Positions 9,683 through 21,880 of a DNA stretch of 64,000 nucleotides are shown here, piece after piece. Under the pieces are notes generated by a model. It did no database searches. It saw only the letters and a program-made list of their open reading frames with translations, and was not told the origin of the DNA. Both the position numbers and the translations under genes were made by a program. The number at the start of each line of letters is the position of its first letter. Positions within the stretch are counted from its first letter, which is position 1. Source of the stretch: an uncultured Prevotellaceae bacterium (GTDB lineage Bacteria; Bacteroidota; Bacteroidia; Bacteroidales; Bacteroidaceae); NCBI GenBank assembly GCA_900318885.1, contig ONMN01000006.1, forward strand, positions 62,001 to 126,000, written 5' to 3'.

Positions 9683-12109
9683 ATGAAAATCTTATTTAAT
9701 GTAGAATACCACACCACTTTTGGCGAGAATTTGGTGTTAAATATTTTGCCCGAGAAAGAAGGCGGTAAGGTGTCGCAGCACAAGATGACGACGCTCGATG
9801 GTGAGCACTGGTTTGTAGAAATAAGAAAAGAGACAAAACCAGGCACGTTCATTGATTATTATTATAGTCTTATGCGTGGCGACCAAGAAGCCCGCCATGA
9901 GTGGATGGTCGAACCCCATCGTTTGGAATTTGCTGCTACAAAGGCTACCCGTTATGTGGTCTATGACCATTGGATTGACATCCCTGAAGATGCGTACATG
10001 TATAGTTCAGCCTTTACGGAGTGTGTGGCGGCTCGCAAACGTGCGCTTAGCACGAAGTCAGAATATCAGCGCACTATCCGTCTGAAGGTTCGTGCACCAC
10101 AACTGAGAATGGACGAAAAACTGGCCATCGTTGGTGAGCCGGAATCGTTAGGTGCCTGGAATCCCTTAAAGGCAATTGTCATGGATGAGCATGAATATAA
10201 TGAATGGGCAGTCTCGCTGGACGCTGCTCAACTGCCCTTTGGGCGTTTTGAGTTTAAGTTCATGGTCATTGGCAACGAGACCGATTCTCCGATGTGGGAA
10301 CCTGGTGCTAACCGCTCTATTGAAGTCCCAGAGACGGGTGCCAACGAAGTGGTGGTCTATGAATTGCCCCAGGCCTATTTCCCCATTTATCCTTGGAAGG
10401 GTGCCGGTACGGTAGTGCCAATCTTTTCCTTGCGTAGTGAGGGCTCTTTCGGTGTAGGTGATTTCGGTGATTTGAAGTTGATGATCGATTGGGTGTCGAA
10501 AACGGAGCAGCGCTTCTTGCAAGTGTTGCCCATCAATGATACCAATATCACCCATACCTGGCAGGACAGCTATCCCTATAACTCCATCAGCATCTATGCC
10601 TTACATCCACAATATACCGACTTCCGACAGTTGCCAGAAATAAAGGATAAGGAGAAGAAAGAAAAATTCGAGCAGTTACGTCAGGAGTTGAATGCCCTGT
10701 CGCAGATTGACTACGAACGGATGTTTAGTGCCAAGATGGACTATCTGCATGAATTGTTTGCTCAGGAATGGGCTACTGTGAAACGTCGTGCTTCTTACAA
10801 GGAGTTTTTTGAGGAAAACAAAGCGTGGCTCGCACCTTATGCTGAGTTCTGCTACTATCGTGACCTCTATGGCACGGCGACATTCTCCGAATGGCCCAAG
10901 CCGCTGGCAAAGCCAGATAAGGGAATAACCGATTTTTGGTGTTATGTGCAGTATAACCTCGATCAGCAGATGCGTGCTGCCCACGATTATGCCCGCAAGC
11001 ACCGTGTTGTCCTCAAAGGCGACATTCCCATCGGCATCAGTCGTGATGGTGTGGAAGCCTGGGTAGAACCAAAATATTTCAATCTCAACGGACAGGCAGG
11101 TGCGCCGCCCGATCCGTTCTCGGCCGATGGCCAGAACTGGGGATTCCCAACCTACAACTGGGACGAAATGTTGAAGGACGGCTGTTCGTGGTGGGTACGT
11201 CGCTTCCGCAAGATGGCACAGTATTTTGATGCTTATCGCATCGATCATGTATTAGGTTTCTTCCGTATCTGGGAGATTCCTGTGCCAGAGAAGTCCGGAC
11301 TGGAAGGACAGTTTGCTCCTGCATTGGGTTTAAGCCGTGAAGAGATAGAGAGTTATGGTATTATAGGTCACGAAGACCTCTTCTTGGTCGATCACAAGCG
11401 TAAGGACCGCTGGCATCCACGCATTGCCGTACAGTATCAGGCTCCTTATGAGAAGTTGGACGAAGGTGAGAAGTATAATTTCAACCGACTCTACAACGAC
11501 TATTTCTATCGTCGTAACAACCAGTTCTGGTATCAGGAGGCTATGAAGAAACTGCCTCGTCTGACACAGGCAACCCGCATGCTTTGTTGTGCCGAGGACC
11601 TTGGTATGGTACCCGACTGCGTGCCTTGGGTGATGAACGAACTGCGCATCCTCTCGCTCGAAATCCAGACAATGCCGAAAGATCCCAATGTCCGGTTTGG
11701 CAAATTGTCGCATAATCCCTACCGCTCCGTATGTACCTTCTCCACTCACGACATGCCGACACTGCGCCAGTGGTGGGACGAAGACAATGAACAGACTCAG
11801 GCCTACTATAATGGTCCATTACGCCGCGGTGGTGATGCACCTCATCCACTGCCAGGATGGTTGGCAAAGGACATCCTGAGTCGTCAGCTCACCTCGCCCT
11901 CTATGCTGTGTCTGCTGTCGCTGCAGGATTGGCTGTCTATCGACGAACGTCTGCGTCTGCCGGACCAGAATGCCGAGCGTATCAATATTCCTGCGAATCC
12001 CCGCCACTATTGGCGTTATCGTATGCACCTCACCATCGAACAACTGATGAAGGAGGATGACTTCAATGACACTATCAAGACATTAATCATTCAAAGTGGA
12101 CGAAAATAA
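9683..12109 (+). CDS. malQ: 4-alpha-glucanotransferase (amylomaltase, GH77) with N-terminal starch-binding domains
   Basis: This 808-residue enzyme has two N-terminal CBM20-like modules (about 1-110 and 125-235; the second contains GEPESLGAWNPLKA) and a GH77 barrel. The GH77 triad is visible: nucleophile D521 in AYRIDHVLGFF, acid/base E638 in CCAEDLGMVP, and D690 in STHDMPTLRQWW. It has the plant DPE2-like arrangement found in many Bacteroidales. There is no signal peptide, so it acts in the cytoplasm on malto-oligosaccharides delivered by the upstream MFS carrier, transferring glucan chains and releasing glucose. Confidence 0.95.
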   Translation: MKILFNVEYHTTFGENLVLNILPEKEGGKVSQHKMTTLDGEHWFVEIRKETKPGTFIDYYYSLMRGDQEARHEWMVEPHRLEFAATKATRYVVYDHWIDIPEDAYMYSSAFTECVAARKRALSTKSEYQRTIRLKVRAPQLRMDEKLAIVGEPESLGAWNPLKAIVMDEHEYNEWAVSLDAAQLPFGRFEFKFMVIGNETDSPMWEPGANRSIEVPETGANEVVVYELPQAYFPIYPWKGAGTVVPIFSLRSEGSFGVGDFGDLKLMIDWVSKTEQRFLQVLPINDTNITHTWQDSYPYNSISIYALHPQYTDFRQLPEIKDKEKKEKFEQLRQELNALSQIDYERMFSAKMDYLHELFAQEWATVKRRASYKEFFEENKAWLAPYAEFCYYRDLYGTATFSEWPKPLAKPDKGITDFWCYVQYNLDQQMRAAHDYARKHRVVLKGDIPIGISRDGVEAWVEPKYFNLNGQAGAPPDPFSADGQNWGFPTYNWDEMLKDGCSWWVRRFRKMAQYFDAYRIDHVLGFFRIWEIPVPEKSGLEGQFAPALGLSREEIESYGIIGHEDLFLVDHKRKDRWHPRIAVQYQAPYEKLDEGEKYNFNRLYNDYFYRRNNQFWYQEAMKKLPRLTQATRMLCCAEDLGMVPDCVPWVMNELRILSLEIQTMPKDPNVRFGKLSHNPYRSVCTFSTHDMPTLRQWWDEDNEQTQAYYNGPLRRGGDAPHPLPGWLAKDILSRQLTSPSMLCLLSLQDWLSIDERLRLPDQNAERINIPANPRHYWRYRMHLTIEQLMKEDDFNDTIKTLIIQSGRK

Positions 12110-14407
<2,298 letters not shown>

Positions 14408-14413
14408 TCGCTG

Positions 14414-16366
14414 ATGCCAACCGCAGGTGCCATACAGGCTCTCCAACAACAACGCCTCTTGCTCCAGTTGGAATACCAGACGGAGAAAGAGGCTTACCGC
14501 CAACAAACCGAGACTATCGGTATCGGGCGGAAGGTGAAGCGTGGTGATGCCTGGTGGCCGCTCCGCATAGGTAAGAGCTACTATAATTCGCTCAACCAAC
14601 TGGCGCTGGAAGTTCATCGGACGAAAGACACAGACATTGAACACAATTTCGAGTTCGGGCGTCCAGTCGTATTTTTCTCTAGCGAATCTAGACCATCTGG
14701 TAATTCTAGGTCTTCAAGAGATTCTAGTGAAACTACCATCCGTTATTTCCGTTTCACGGGCGTGGTGAGTTACGTCGATGGTGACCGCATGGTGGTAACG
14801 CTGCCCGATAATGCCCAAATCATCGACCTGCAAGGGGCGGACAATGTCGGCATACAACTGTCGTTCGACGAGACGAGTTATCGGCTGATGATGGAGGCGT
14901 TGGATCGTGCTATCCGAGGCAAAGGCCGTCTGGGTTATCTGCGAGACCTCTTTCATTCAAAGAGTCAAAAACCGGAGACCTTTACGTTCCAGCCGATGCA
15001 TTTCCCCTATCTGAATGCGACACAGGAACAGGCAGTCAATGAGGTGCTGCGAGCCAAGGATGTAGCTATCGTTCATGGCCCTCCAGGCACGGGAAAGACG
15101 ACAACACTCGTTGAAGCCATCCGTGAAACGCTGATGCGCGAGAATCAGGTGTTGGTTTGTGCACAGAGCAATATGGCGGTCGATTGGATATCCGAAAAAC
15201 TGGTCGATCGTGGTATCAATGTTTTACGCATCGGTAACCCCACACGTGTCAACGACAAGATGCTGTCGTTCACCTACGAGCGTCGTTTCGAAGCTCATCC
15301 CGACTATCCCCAGTTGTGGGCCCTACGCAAAGCCATCCGCGAACTGCGAAGCCACCGTTCCCGTCGGGCCACCGACGGATACCACCAAAAGTTGGAAAGC
15401 CTGAAAAGCCGTGCTACGGAATTGGAAATCCGTATCAATAGCGAACTCTTTGGCGAGGCGCGTGTCATTGCTTCGACATTGGTGGGCTCTGCTAACCGTC
15501 TGCTCGATGGTCAGAAGTTTGGCTCGTTGTTCATTGATGAGGCGGCCCAGGCGTTGGAGGCCGCCTGCTGGATTCCCATGCGACGCGTCAGTCGTGTGAT
15601 ATTGGCTGGCGACCATTGTCAGTTACCGCCTACCGTCAAGAGCATTGCAGCCATGAAGGCGGGTTTGGGTAAGACGCTCATGGAGCGTATCGTCGAGATG
15701 CATCCGGAGGCTGTTACCCTGCTGCGTATCCAGTATCGGATGAACGATGACATCATGCGCTTTTCCTCCGACTACTTCTATCATGGTCAGGTGGAAAGTG
15801 CTCCTGAGGTGAAATTCCGAGGAATTCTTGACCTCGACACACCCATGGAATGGATAGATACTTCTGAATATGCGGAATTATCTGACGACTCAGAGGGAGA
15901 AGACCTTTCCTTCAAAGAAGAATTCGTAGGCGAGAGTTATGGTCGTATTAACAAGGCCGAGGGTATGCTCACCATGCATGTCCTGCAACAGTATTTCGAA
16001 CGTATCGGCAAACAGCGCTTGTTGGACGAACGTATTGATGTGGGCATGATTTCACCTTATCGTGCTCAGGTGCAGTATTTGAGGCGTCTGTTGATGAAAA
16101 GTGCGTATTTCAAACCCTTCCGTCGACTCATTAGTATCAATACTGTTGATGGTTTTCAGGGACAAGAACGCGACATAATCGTCATATCTATGGTACGTTC
16201 CAATGATGAAGGGCAGATTGGCTTCCTCCGGGACTTGCGTCGCATGAATGTAGCTATCACCCGAGCCCGTATGAAAGTCATCATTTTGGGCAACCGTCAA
16301 ACGATGACGCGTCATCCTTTCTACCGCCAGTTATGGCAGTATTGTTGCAATGTTCGAACAACTTAA
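14414..16366 (+). CDS. Superfamily 1 DNA/RNA helicase (IGHMBP2/DNA2-like)
   Basis: This 650-residue helicase carries Walker A GPPGTGKTTTL (residues 222-232), Walker B as DEAA (D375-E376 in FIDEAAQALEA), motif III GDHCQLPPT, motif IV QYRMNDDIMRFSSDYFY, motif V VDGFQGQERDIIVISMVRS and motif VI NVAITRAR. It has no signal peptide and is cytoplasmic. It starts 6 bp after susB and ends 12 bp before the GH115 gene, so it is transcribed within a carbohydrate operon although its expected role is nucleic-acid unwinding. Residues 89-106 are encoded by a 9-bp tandem repeat (14678-14731) and form a Ser-rich linker that looks dispensable. Confidence 0.92.
   Translation: MPTAGAIQALQQQRLLLQLEYQTEKEAYRQQTETIGIGRKVKRGDAWWPLRIGKSYYNSLNQLALEVHRTKDTDIEHNFEFGRPVVFFSSESRPSGNSRSSRDSSETTIRYFRFTGVVSYVDGDRMVVTLPDNAQIIDLQGADNVGIQLSFDETSYRLMMEALDRAIRGKGRLGYLRDLFHSKSQKPETFTFQPMHFPYLNATQEQAVNEVLRAKDVAIVHGPPGTGKTTTLVEAIRETLMRENQVLVCAQSNMAVDWISEKLVDRGINVLRIGNPTRVNDKMLSFTYERRFEAHPDYPQLWALRKAIRELRSHRSRRATDGYHQKLESLKSRATELEIRINSELFGEARVIASTLVGSANRLLDGQKFGSLFIDEAAQALEAACWIPMRRVSRVILAGDHCQLPPTVKSIAAMKAGLGKTLMERIVEMHPEAVTLLRIQYRMNDDIMRFSSDYFYHGQVESAPEVKFRGILDLDTPMEWIDTSEYAELSDDSEGEDLSFKEEFVGESYGRINKAEGMLTMHVLQQYFERIGKQRLLDERIDVGMISPYRAQVQYLRRLLMKSAYFKPFRRLISINTVDGFQGQERDIIVISMVRSNDEGQIGFLRDLRRMNVAITRARMKVIILGNRQTMTRHPFYRQLWQYCCNVRTT
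14678..14731 (+). repeat. 9-bp tandem repeat (6 units) inside the helicase gene
   Basis: Six 9-bp units begin tctagcgaa, tctagacca, tctggtaat, tctaggtct, tcaagagat, tctagtgaa. Because 9 is a multiple of 3 the frame is kept, giving a Ser/Arg/Glu-rich linker. Other 9-bp repeats with different units occur at 28628-28663 and 33399-33425. Confidence 0.65.
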
Positions 16367-16378
16367 AAAAGATAAAAT

Positions 16379-18874
16379 ATGAAGAAACTATCATTAATCA
16401 TTACCACTGTTTTACTGTCAGTAATTGTTCATGCGACAGAATCATTTGTCCTTTTCCAACCCTCTGCTGATGCCTTGCCGTTACAGGGCGTAACAATAGG
16501 CTTTTCTGCTCAGGAACATGCTTGTGTGCAACGTGCAGCAGCATCCCTGCAAGCTGACTTTGAACGCGTGACAGGTGTTCGTCCTTCTGCGTCCGACGAG
16601 CCTACCATCCTCATTGGAACCGTGGGTGTCAATAAGCAGATTGACCAGTGGGTAAAACAGGGCGTATTACGCGACCTGAAGGGGAAGACGGAGAAGTATA
16701 TCCTGAAGACCATCGGCAACCAGTTGGTGATTGCTGGTAGCGACAAGCGTGGTACCGTATTTGGCATCTACGAACTGTCTCAGCAGATAGGTGTCTCACC
16801 TTGGTATTGGTGGGCTGACGTGCCAGTCGTAAAACATACGGACCTCTATATCAAGAAAGGCGAATATACTGATGGCGAACCTCAGGTGCGTTATCGTGGT
16901 CTGTTTCTCAATGATGAGGCTCCATGTCTGACGACTTGGGTAAAGAATACTTTTGGCACTAATTATGGCGACCACCGTTTCTATGAGAAGGTCTTTGAAC
17001 TTATCCTACGCCTGAAGGGTAACTTCCTGTGGCCTGCCATGTGGGGATGGGCATTTTATGCCGATGACCCAGAGAACTTGAAGACTGCCGATGCGATGGG
17101 TGTCATCATGGGTACCAGTCATCACGAACCCATGGCTCGCAACCATCAGGAGTATGCTCGCCATCGCAAAGAATGGGGACCTTGGAACTATCAGAAAAAC
17201 AAGGAGAATCTCGACCGTTTCTTCCGTGAAGGTATCGAACGTATGAAAGGCACTGACGATATCGTGACCATCGGTATGCGTGGCGACGGTGACGAAGCGA
17301 TGAGCGAGGATGCCGATACCAAACTGTTGCAGACCATCGTTGAAAACCAACGGAAGATCATCAAGCAAGTCACTGGTCGTCCTGCCAAAGAGACGCCACA
17401 AGTTTGGGCATTGTATAAAGAGGTGCTCGACTATTACGACAAGGGTATGCGTGTGCCCGACGACGTGCTTATCCTGCTGTGTGACGACAACTGGGGCAAC
17501 GTGCGACGCGTGCCGAATGCCAAGGAGCGTCAGCATCCTGGAGGCTGGGGACTATATTACCATGTCGATTACGTGGGAGCACCGCGTAACTCGAAATGGC
17601 TCAACGTGACGCCCTCACAGAATATGTGGGAACAGTTGACTTTGGCTGCTGATTACGGTCTAGACCGTATGTGGATTCTGAATGTGGGTGACCTGAAGCC
17701 CATGGAGTACCCCATCACCCTCTTTATGGACATGGCATGGAACCCCCGTTCCGTCAGTCGCGATGTTGTTGCGACACACACCGAGCCGTTCTGTCGTCAG
17801 CAGTTTGGTGACGAGCAGGCCGCAGAGGCAGCACGTATTCTGAACCTGTGCTGCAAATATGCAGGACGTACGACGGCAGAGATGATGGATGCCCGTACGT
17901 ATAATGTTGCAACAGGCGAGTGGCGTCGTGTGGCTGACGACTACATGCGTTTGGAGGCTGAGGCTCTGCGTCAGTATCTGACACTCAAACCCGAATACCG
18001 CGACGCCTACCAGCAGCTCATTCTCTTCCCCGTACAGGCCATGTCGAACCTCTATCAGATGTACTATGCTGTGGCCATGAACCGCTATCTGGCTCAGAGG
18101 AACTTGCCGGAGGCCAACGAGTGGGCACAACGGGCCCGTGAGGCTTTCCGTCGTGATTCACTGCTCTGTGCATCCTACAACCACGACATCGCTGGTGGCA
18201 AATGGAATGGTATGATGATACAAAAACATATCGGTTATCGCTCGTGGAACGACGACTTCCCCGCTGACCGCCTCCCCGAAATAAAGACGGTGTCCGACGG
18301 TTCCCCTGTCGGGAATTACACCTTCACCATGAACAACGGCTTTGTGGCTATGGAGGCAGAGCATTACTATGATGCCACGCCTGCCAAGAACGCCCAATGG
18401 ACCGTTCTGCCCTTCGTAGGCCGCACCCTCAGCGGCATGACCCTCATGCCCTACACCGAGCCCGTCAATGGTGCCTCGCTCTCCTATCGCTTTGTCGTTT
18501 CTCCAGAGTGTGTTGCGACTCAGTCGCAAACCACCGTCAAGGTCCACGTCGTCGTCAAGTCCACTCTCGACTATCTGAACAAAGGCGGACTGACCTACTC
18601 CGTAGTCCTCGATGGCAGCGAACCGCAGGTTGTCAACTTCAACCACAACCTCAACGAGGCCAAGGAGAACATCTACTCCATCTTTTATCCTACGGTAGCT
18701 CGTCGCGTGGTGGAATCTGTCGTGACGTTGCCGTTCGATGCCTCAAAGAAGGAACATACGCTGACCCTTTCGCCCAACGATCCAGCTATCGTCTTCGAGA
18801 AAATTGTCGTCGACGCGGGAGGCTATCAGCCTGAATTCCTGTTTGGTGAAGAATCAGAAAAGACAAGAGACTAA
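16379..18874 (+). CDS. GH115 glycoside hydrolase (alpha-glucuronidase family), secreted
   Basis: This 831-residue protein has a signal peptide (about residues 1-20, ending VHATES). Its sequence matches the GH115 plan: an N-terminal domain (FQPSADALPLQGVTIGFS), then the barrel with GTSHHEPMARNHQEY, IGMRGDGDEAM and LCDDNWGNVRRVP, and a C-terminal beta domain. Characterised GH115 enzymes remove 4-O-methyl-glucuronic acid from xylan, so its place in a starch operon is unexpected. It starts 12 bp after the helicase. A REP-like hairpin at 18294-18312 is read as SDGSPVG near residues 639-645, and a second hairpin lies at 18513-18529. Family is confident; the natural substrate is open. Confidence 0.88.
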   Translation: MKKLSLIITTVLLSVIVHATESFVLFQPSADALPLQGVTIGFSAQEHACVQRAAASLQADFERVTGVRPSASDEPTILIGTVGVNKQIDQWVKQGVLRDLKGKTEKYILKTIGNQLVIAGSDKRGTVFGIYELSQQIGVSPWYWWADVPVVKHTDLYIKKGEYTDGEPQVRYRGLFLNDEAPCLTTWVKNTFGTNYGDHRFYEKVFELILRLKGNFLWPAMWGWAFYADDPENLKTADAMGVIMGTSHHEPMARNHQEYARHRKEWGPWNYQKNKENLDRFFREGIERMKGTDDIVTIGMRGDGDEAMSEDADTKLLQTIVENQRKIIKQVTGRPAKETPQVWALYKEVLDYYDKGMRVPDDVLILLCDDNWGNVRRVPNAKERQHPGGWGLYYHVDYVGAPRNSKWLNVTPSQNMWEQLTLAADYGLDRMWILNVGDLKPMEYPITLFMDMAWNPRSVSRDVVATHTEPFCRQQFGDEQAAEAARILNLCCKYAGRTTAEMMDARTYNVATGEWRRVADDYMRLEAEALRQYLTLKPEYRDAYQQLILFPVQAMSNLYQMYYAVAMNRYLAQRNLPEANEWAQRAREAFRRDSLLCASYNHDIAGGKWNGMMIQKHIGYRSWNDDFPADRLPEIKTVSDGSPVGNYTFTMNNGFVAMEAEHYYDATPAKNAQWTVLPFVGRTLSGMTLMPYTEPVNGASLSYRFVVSPECVATQSQTTVKVHVVVKSTLDYLNKGGLTYSVVLDGSEPQVVNFNHNLNEAKENIYSIFYPTVARRVVESVVTLPFDASKKEHTLTLSPNDPAIVFEKIVVDAGGYQPEFLFGEESEKTRD
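18294..18312. repeat. REP-like hairpin (GG-TTCCC-CT) inside the GH115 gene
   Basis: Stem CCGACGG, loop TTCCC, stem CTGTCGG with one G-T wobble. It is read in frame as SDGSPVG, between the IGYRSWNDD segment and the C-terminal beta domain. It follows the same plan as the hairpins in susB, argE and the RAYT gene. Confidence 0.7.
18513..18529. repeat. Hairpin of the TGTTGCGACTC family inside the GH115 gene
   Basis: Stem TTGCGAC, loop TCA, stem GTCGCAA, 7 perfect pairs. Preceded by TG, it shares the 11-bp word TGTTGCGACTC with the susB hairpin at 12451. It is read in frame as VATQSQ. Confidence 0.5.
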
Positions 18875-18889
18875 TATAGTGAAAAAGAT

Positions 18890-20812
18890 ATGAAGAAGAT
18901 AGTTTTATGCTTATTGTTTGTAACGATGCAAACCCTCGTAACTGCTCATGATTTTCGGTTTGACGAGATGACATATTCGCCAGAAAAGACTGTGTTCCGT
19001 CTCTTTGCCCCTACTGATGCCAAGGGAGTAAAGGTTCGTATCTATAAAGATGGAATGGGTGGGAAGGCCCTCAAGACGGTTAAGATGAAGTTGCAGGACA
19101 GTCTGTGGATAGCAGAAATACAGGGTGACTTGCAGGGTCGTTTCTATACCTTCGACATGGGTCGCGGCGAGTGTCCGGGTGTCTTCGCAAAGGCGGTAGG
19201 CGTCAACGGCAAGCGTGCTGCTATCATCACGATGTCGGATACAAATCCCGAAGGATGGACTGCCGACCAGCGTCCCGTTTGCAAATCACCAGTTGACCTC
19301 GTCATCTACGAGATGCACCATCGTGACTTTTCCATCGCCCGCCCTGATGCTCAGTACCCAGGCAAGTTTATGGCACTGACCGAACCGTGGGCTATCGACC
19401 ATCTGAAGTCGTTGGGCGTTAACGCCATCCATATCTTGCCCTCTTACGACTATGGGTCAGTGGACGAGACGCGTCTTGCTGACAACAAATACAACTGGGG
19501 CTACGACCCTGTCAACTATAACGTGCCAGAGGGCGGCTATTCTACGGACCCCTATCGTCCTGACATCCGCATCCGCGAGTTCAAACAGATGGTTCAGGCC
19601 CTCCACAAGGCAGGCATCCGCGTCATCCTCGACGTGGTCTATAACCATACCTACGACATCGACCACTCCAACTTCCAGCGAACCTATCCTGACTATTACT
19701 ACCGCAAAGTAACCACCACTCCCGGCGCGTCAGCGTCGGGCTACAGCAACGGCAGTGGCTGTGGCAACGAGACTGCCTCCGAGCAGCCCATGATGCGTCG
19801 CTTTATGCTTGAGTCGGTAAAGTACTGGATAAACGAATACCATATCGATGGTTTCCGCTTCGACCTGATGGGCATTCACGATATCGAGACAATGAACCAG
19901 ATTCGCCGGATGGTCGACGACATCGATCCCACCATCTTCATCTATGGCGAGGGTTGGAGTGCAGGCTCGTGTGCCTATCCCAACGAACTGTTGGGTATGA
20001 AGGCGAATATCTCCAAGATGCCGGGCATTGCTGCTTTTTCCGACGAGATTCGTGATGCCTTGCGCGGTCCGTTCTCCGACGATACCAAGCCCGGCTGGTT
20101 GGGTGGCATGCCCGAAGAGGAGTCGTTGAAGTTTGGCATTGTCGGAGCCATCCGCCATCCGCAGGTGAAGATGAAGAAGGTAAACTACAGCGAAAAGCCG
20201 TGGGCACTGGAACCCATCCAAATGATAAGCTATGTCTCGTGTCACGACGACATGTGTCTGGTGGATCGTCTCAAAGCCAGCATTCCGAATATCACTGAGG
20301 ATGAGCTCATTCGTCTCGACCTTTTGGCACAGACGGCCGTCTTTACTTCTCAGGGCGTTCCCTTCATGCTTAGTGGTGAGGAACTGCTGCGTACCAAGCA
20401 GGGCGTCCACAACTCGTTTGAGTCGCCAGATAGTATCAATCATCTTGATTGGGCGAACAAGACGAAATACCCGCAGGTCTTTGAGTACTACAAAAACCTC
20501 GTCGCCCTGCGCCGCCACCATCCGGCTTTCCGCTTGGGCTCTGCCGATCTCGTACGCCGACATCTGGAATTTCTGGATGCACCGAAGGGTGTCGTTGCCT
20601 TCCGACTGAAAAACTATGCCGGACGCGACGACTGGCGTAACATTATCGTCATCCTGAATGCTTCGAAGAAGGCTCAGCAACTCACCATCCCTGCAAGCTC
20701 TTACACCGTCGTCTGCCGTGATGGTGTCATCAACGAGAACGGTATTGGCACCCTTTCAGGCTCCTCAGCTGTCGTCTCTCCACAGTCTGCCCTCATCTTG
20801 CACGACAATTGA
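18890..20812 (+). CDS. pulA: Type I pullulanase-like GH13 alpha-glucan hydrolase, secreted
   Basis: This 640-residue protein has a signal peptide (to about residue 20), an N-terminal CBM48-like beta domain (about 25-110, with FRLFAPTDAKGVKVRIY) and a GH13 barrel. The pullulanase signature NWGYDPVNYNVPEGGYS is present. The catalytic residues are nucleophile D325 (DGFRFDLMGIHD), acid/base E354 (YGEGWSAG) and D453 (SCHDD). It would split alpha-1,6 branch points of amylopectin, glycogen or pullulan in the periplasm or at the cell surface. It starts 15 bp after the GH115 gene and closes the operon. No clear terminator hairpin was seen after it. Confidence 0.93.
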   Translation: MKKIVLCLLFVTMQTLVTAHDFRFDEMTYSPEKTVFRLFAPTDAKGVKVRIYKDGMGGKALKTVKMKLQDSLWIAEIQGDLQGRFYTFDMGRGECPGVFAKAVGVNGKRAAIITMSDTNPEGWTADQRPVCKSPVDLVIYEMHHRDFSIARPDAQYPGKFMALTEPWAIDHLKSLGVNAIHILPSYDYGSVDETRLADNKYNWGYDPVNYNVPEGGYSTDPYRPDIRIREFKQMVQALHKAGIRVILDVVYNHTYDIDHSNFQRTYPDYYYRKVTTTPGASASGYSNGSGCGNETASEQPMMRRFMLESVKYWINEYHIDGFRFDLMGIHDIETMNQIRRMVDDIDPTIFIYGEGWSAGSCAYPNELLGMKANISKMPGIAAFSDEIRDALRGPFSDDTKPGWLGGMPEEESLKFGIVGAIRHPQVKMKKVNYSEKPWALEPIQMISYVSCHDDMCLVDRLKASIPNITEDELIRLDLLAQTAVFTSQGVPFMLSGEELLRTKQGVHNSFESPDSINHLDWANKTKYPQVFEYYKNLVALRRHHPAFRLGSADLVRRHLEFLDAPKGVVAFRLKNYAGRDDWRNIIVILNASKKAQQLTIPASSYTVVCRDGVINENGIGTLSGSSAVVSPQSALILHDN

Positions 20813-20837
20813 TGTTGTATCATTTTCTTTCATTCTT

Positions 20838-20869
20838 TTTGGTGATTTCGCGGAAAATGCTTACCTTTG
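20838..20869 (+). promoter_or_regulatory. Bacteroidales promoter for the binding-protein/sensor operon
   Basis: A -33 TTTG (20838-20841), a 20-bp spacer, then -7 TACCTTTG (20862-20869). Spacing and boxes match the Bacteroidota housekeeping consensus. It lies 45 bp upstream of the binding-protein start and separates this unit from the starch operon. Confidence 0.75.
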
Positions 20870-20914
20870 CAGCGTTATAAGGTAAGTATATCTTGACCAA
20901 CCATCAACTAGCGT

Positions 20915-21880
20915 ATGGCGAAGAAAAGAAGGAATAGTCAATGGAAAGTCCTGATGACAGCTTTGCTGCTCATGATGCCTATGGTGATGAAGGCGCAAGG
21001 TGAACATTTCGTATTCACCACCGCGTGGAAGGCACAGGCACAGTTCGCAGGCTATTATGTGGCCTACGAAAAGGGATTCTACCGAAAGGAAGGACTGGAT
21101 GTTGAGATACAACACCCGACACTGACCAGTTCGGCACTGACGCGACTGAAATCACAAGAGTGCGATGCGGCCATGTTCTCGCTGATGTCGGCCATGGACT
21201 TCATCTCCCAAGGCTTTCCGTTGGTAAACATCTTCCAGGACTCCATGAACAGCAGCAATATGCTCATCTCCCGCTGGGATACCGATCCGCTGAAGATGAA
21301 GGGTAAGAAGGTGGCTATCTTCAATTCTGACCCAAACTACCTGACTTTTATCATGGATCGTCGCGAGGGGATGCATTACGAGTGGATACCATTCACCAGT
21401 GGCATCAACCTCTTTCTCAGCGGTGCTGTCGATGCCACAATGGTTGTCAGTTATAATGAATACTACCAGCTGATACAGGCAGGATTCAAGATGTCTGACG
21501 AGAGCGTCTATCGCTTCTCCGACCATGACTATAACATCCAGGAGACGGGAGTCTATGTGAAGCGTGACTACTATCTGAAGCACCGTTCCGCGTGCCAGAA
21601 ATTTGCCAAGGCCAGCCGTCAGGGATGGGAGTGGGCCGCCGAGCATCCGAAAGAGGCGCTTGACATCGTGATGAAATACGTGCGCAGATATAATTCCCCC
21701 ACCAATCGACTATTGCAACGGCTGATGCTGGAGGAGTGTCTGCGACTGCAAATCAACAAAGATACGGGCAAACGGGAATTCCGCGTGCGTCGTGACATGG
21801 TGGAGAAGGCGTCGCGCATGATGACAGCATGTGGACTGATAGCTCGTCCGGTAACGTATAACGAAATCATGGGACAATGA
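20915..21880 (+). CDS. NMT1/THI5-like periplasmic substrate-binding protein
   Basis: This 321-residue protein has a signal peptide (hydrophobic LMTALLLMMPMVM, ending KAQG). It has the SsuA/THI5 binding-protein fold: FTTAWKAQAQFAGYYVAYEKGFYRKEGLDVEIQ near residues 30-62, then SGAVDATMVVSYNEYYQL. Such proteins usually feed an ABC importer for thiamine-pyrimidine precursors, taurine or similar compounds, but no permease or ATPase is nearby. Instead its stop codon overlaps the start of a Cache-type sensor (ATGA at 21877), so it probably presents a ligand to the sensors. The ligand is unknown. Confidence 0.8.
   Translation: MAKKRRNSQWKVLMTALLLMMPMVMKAQGEHFVFTTAWKAQAQFAGYYVAYEKGFYRKEGLDVEIQHPTLTSSALTRLKSQECDAAMFSLMSAMDFISQGFPLVNIFQDSMNSSNMLISRWDTDPLKMKGKKVAIFNSDPNYLTFIMDRREGMHYEWIPFTSGINLFLSGAVDATMVVSYNEYYQLIQAGFKMSDESVYRFSDHDYNIQETGVYVKRDYYLKHRSACQKFAKASRQGWEWAAEHPKEALDIVMKYVRRYNSPTNRLLQRLMLEECLRLQINKDTGKREFRVRRDMVEKASRMMTACGLIARPVTYNEIMGQ

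Noticed and set aside
17761..17785. TTGTTGCGACACAC in the GH115 gene as another TGTTGCGAC family member
   Set aside because: There is no complementary right arm, and the peptide (VVATHTEPFC) looks native to the enzyme.
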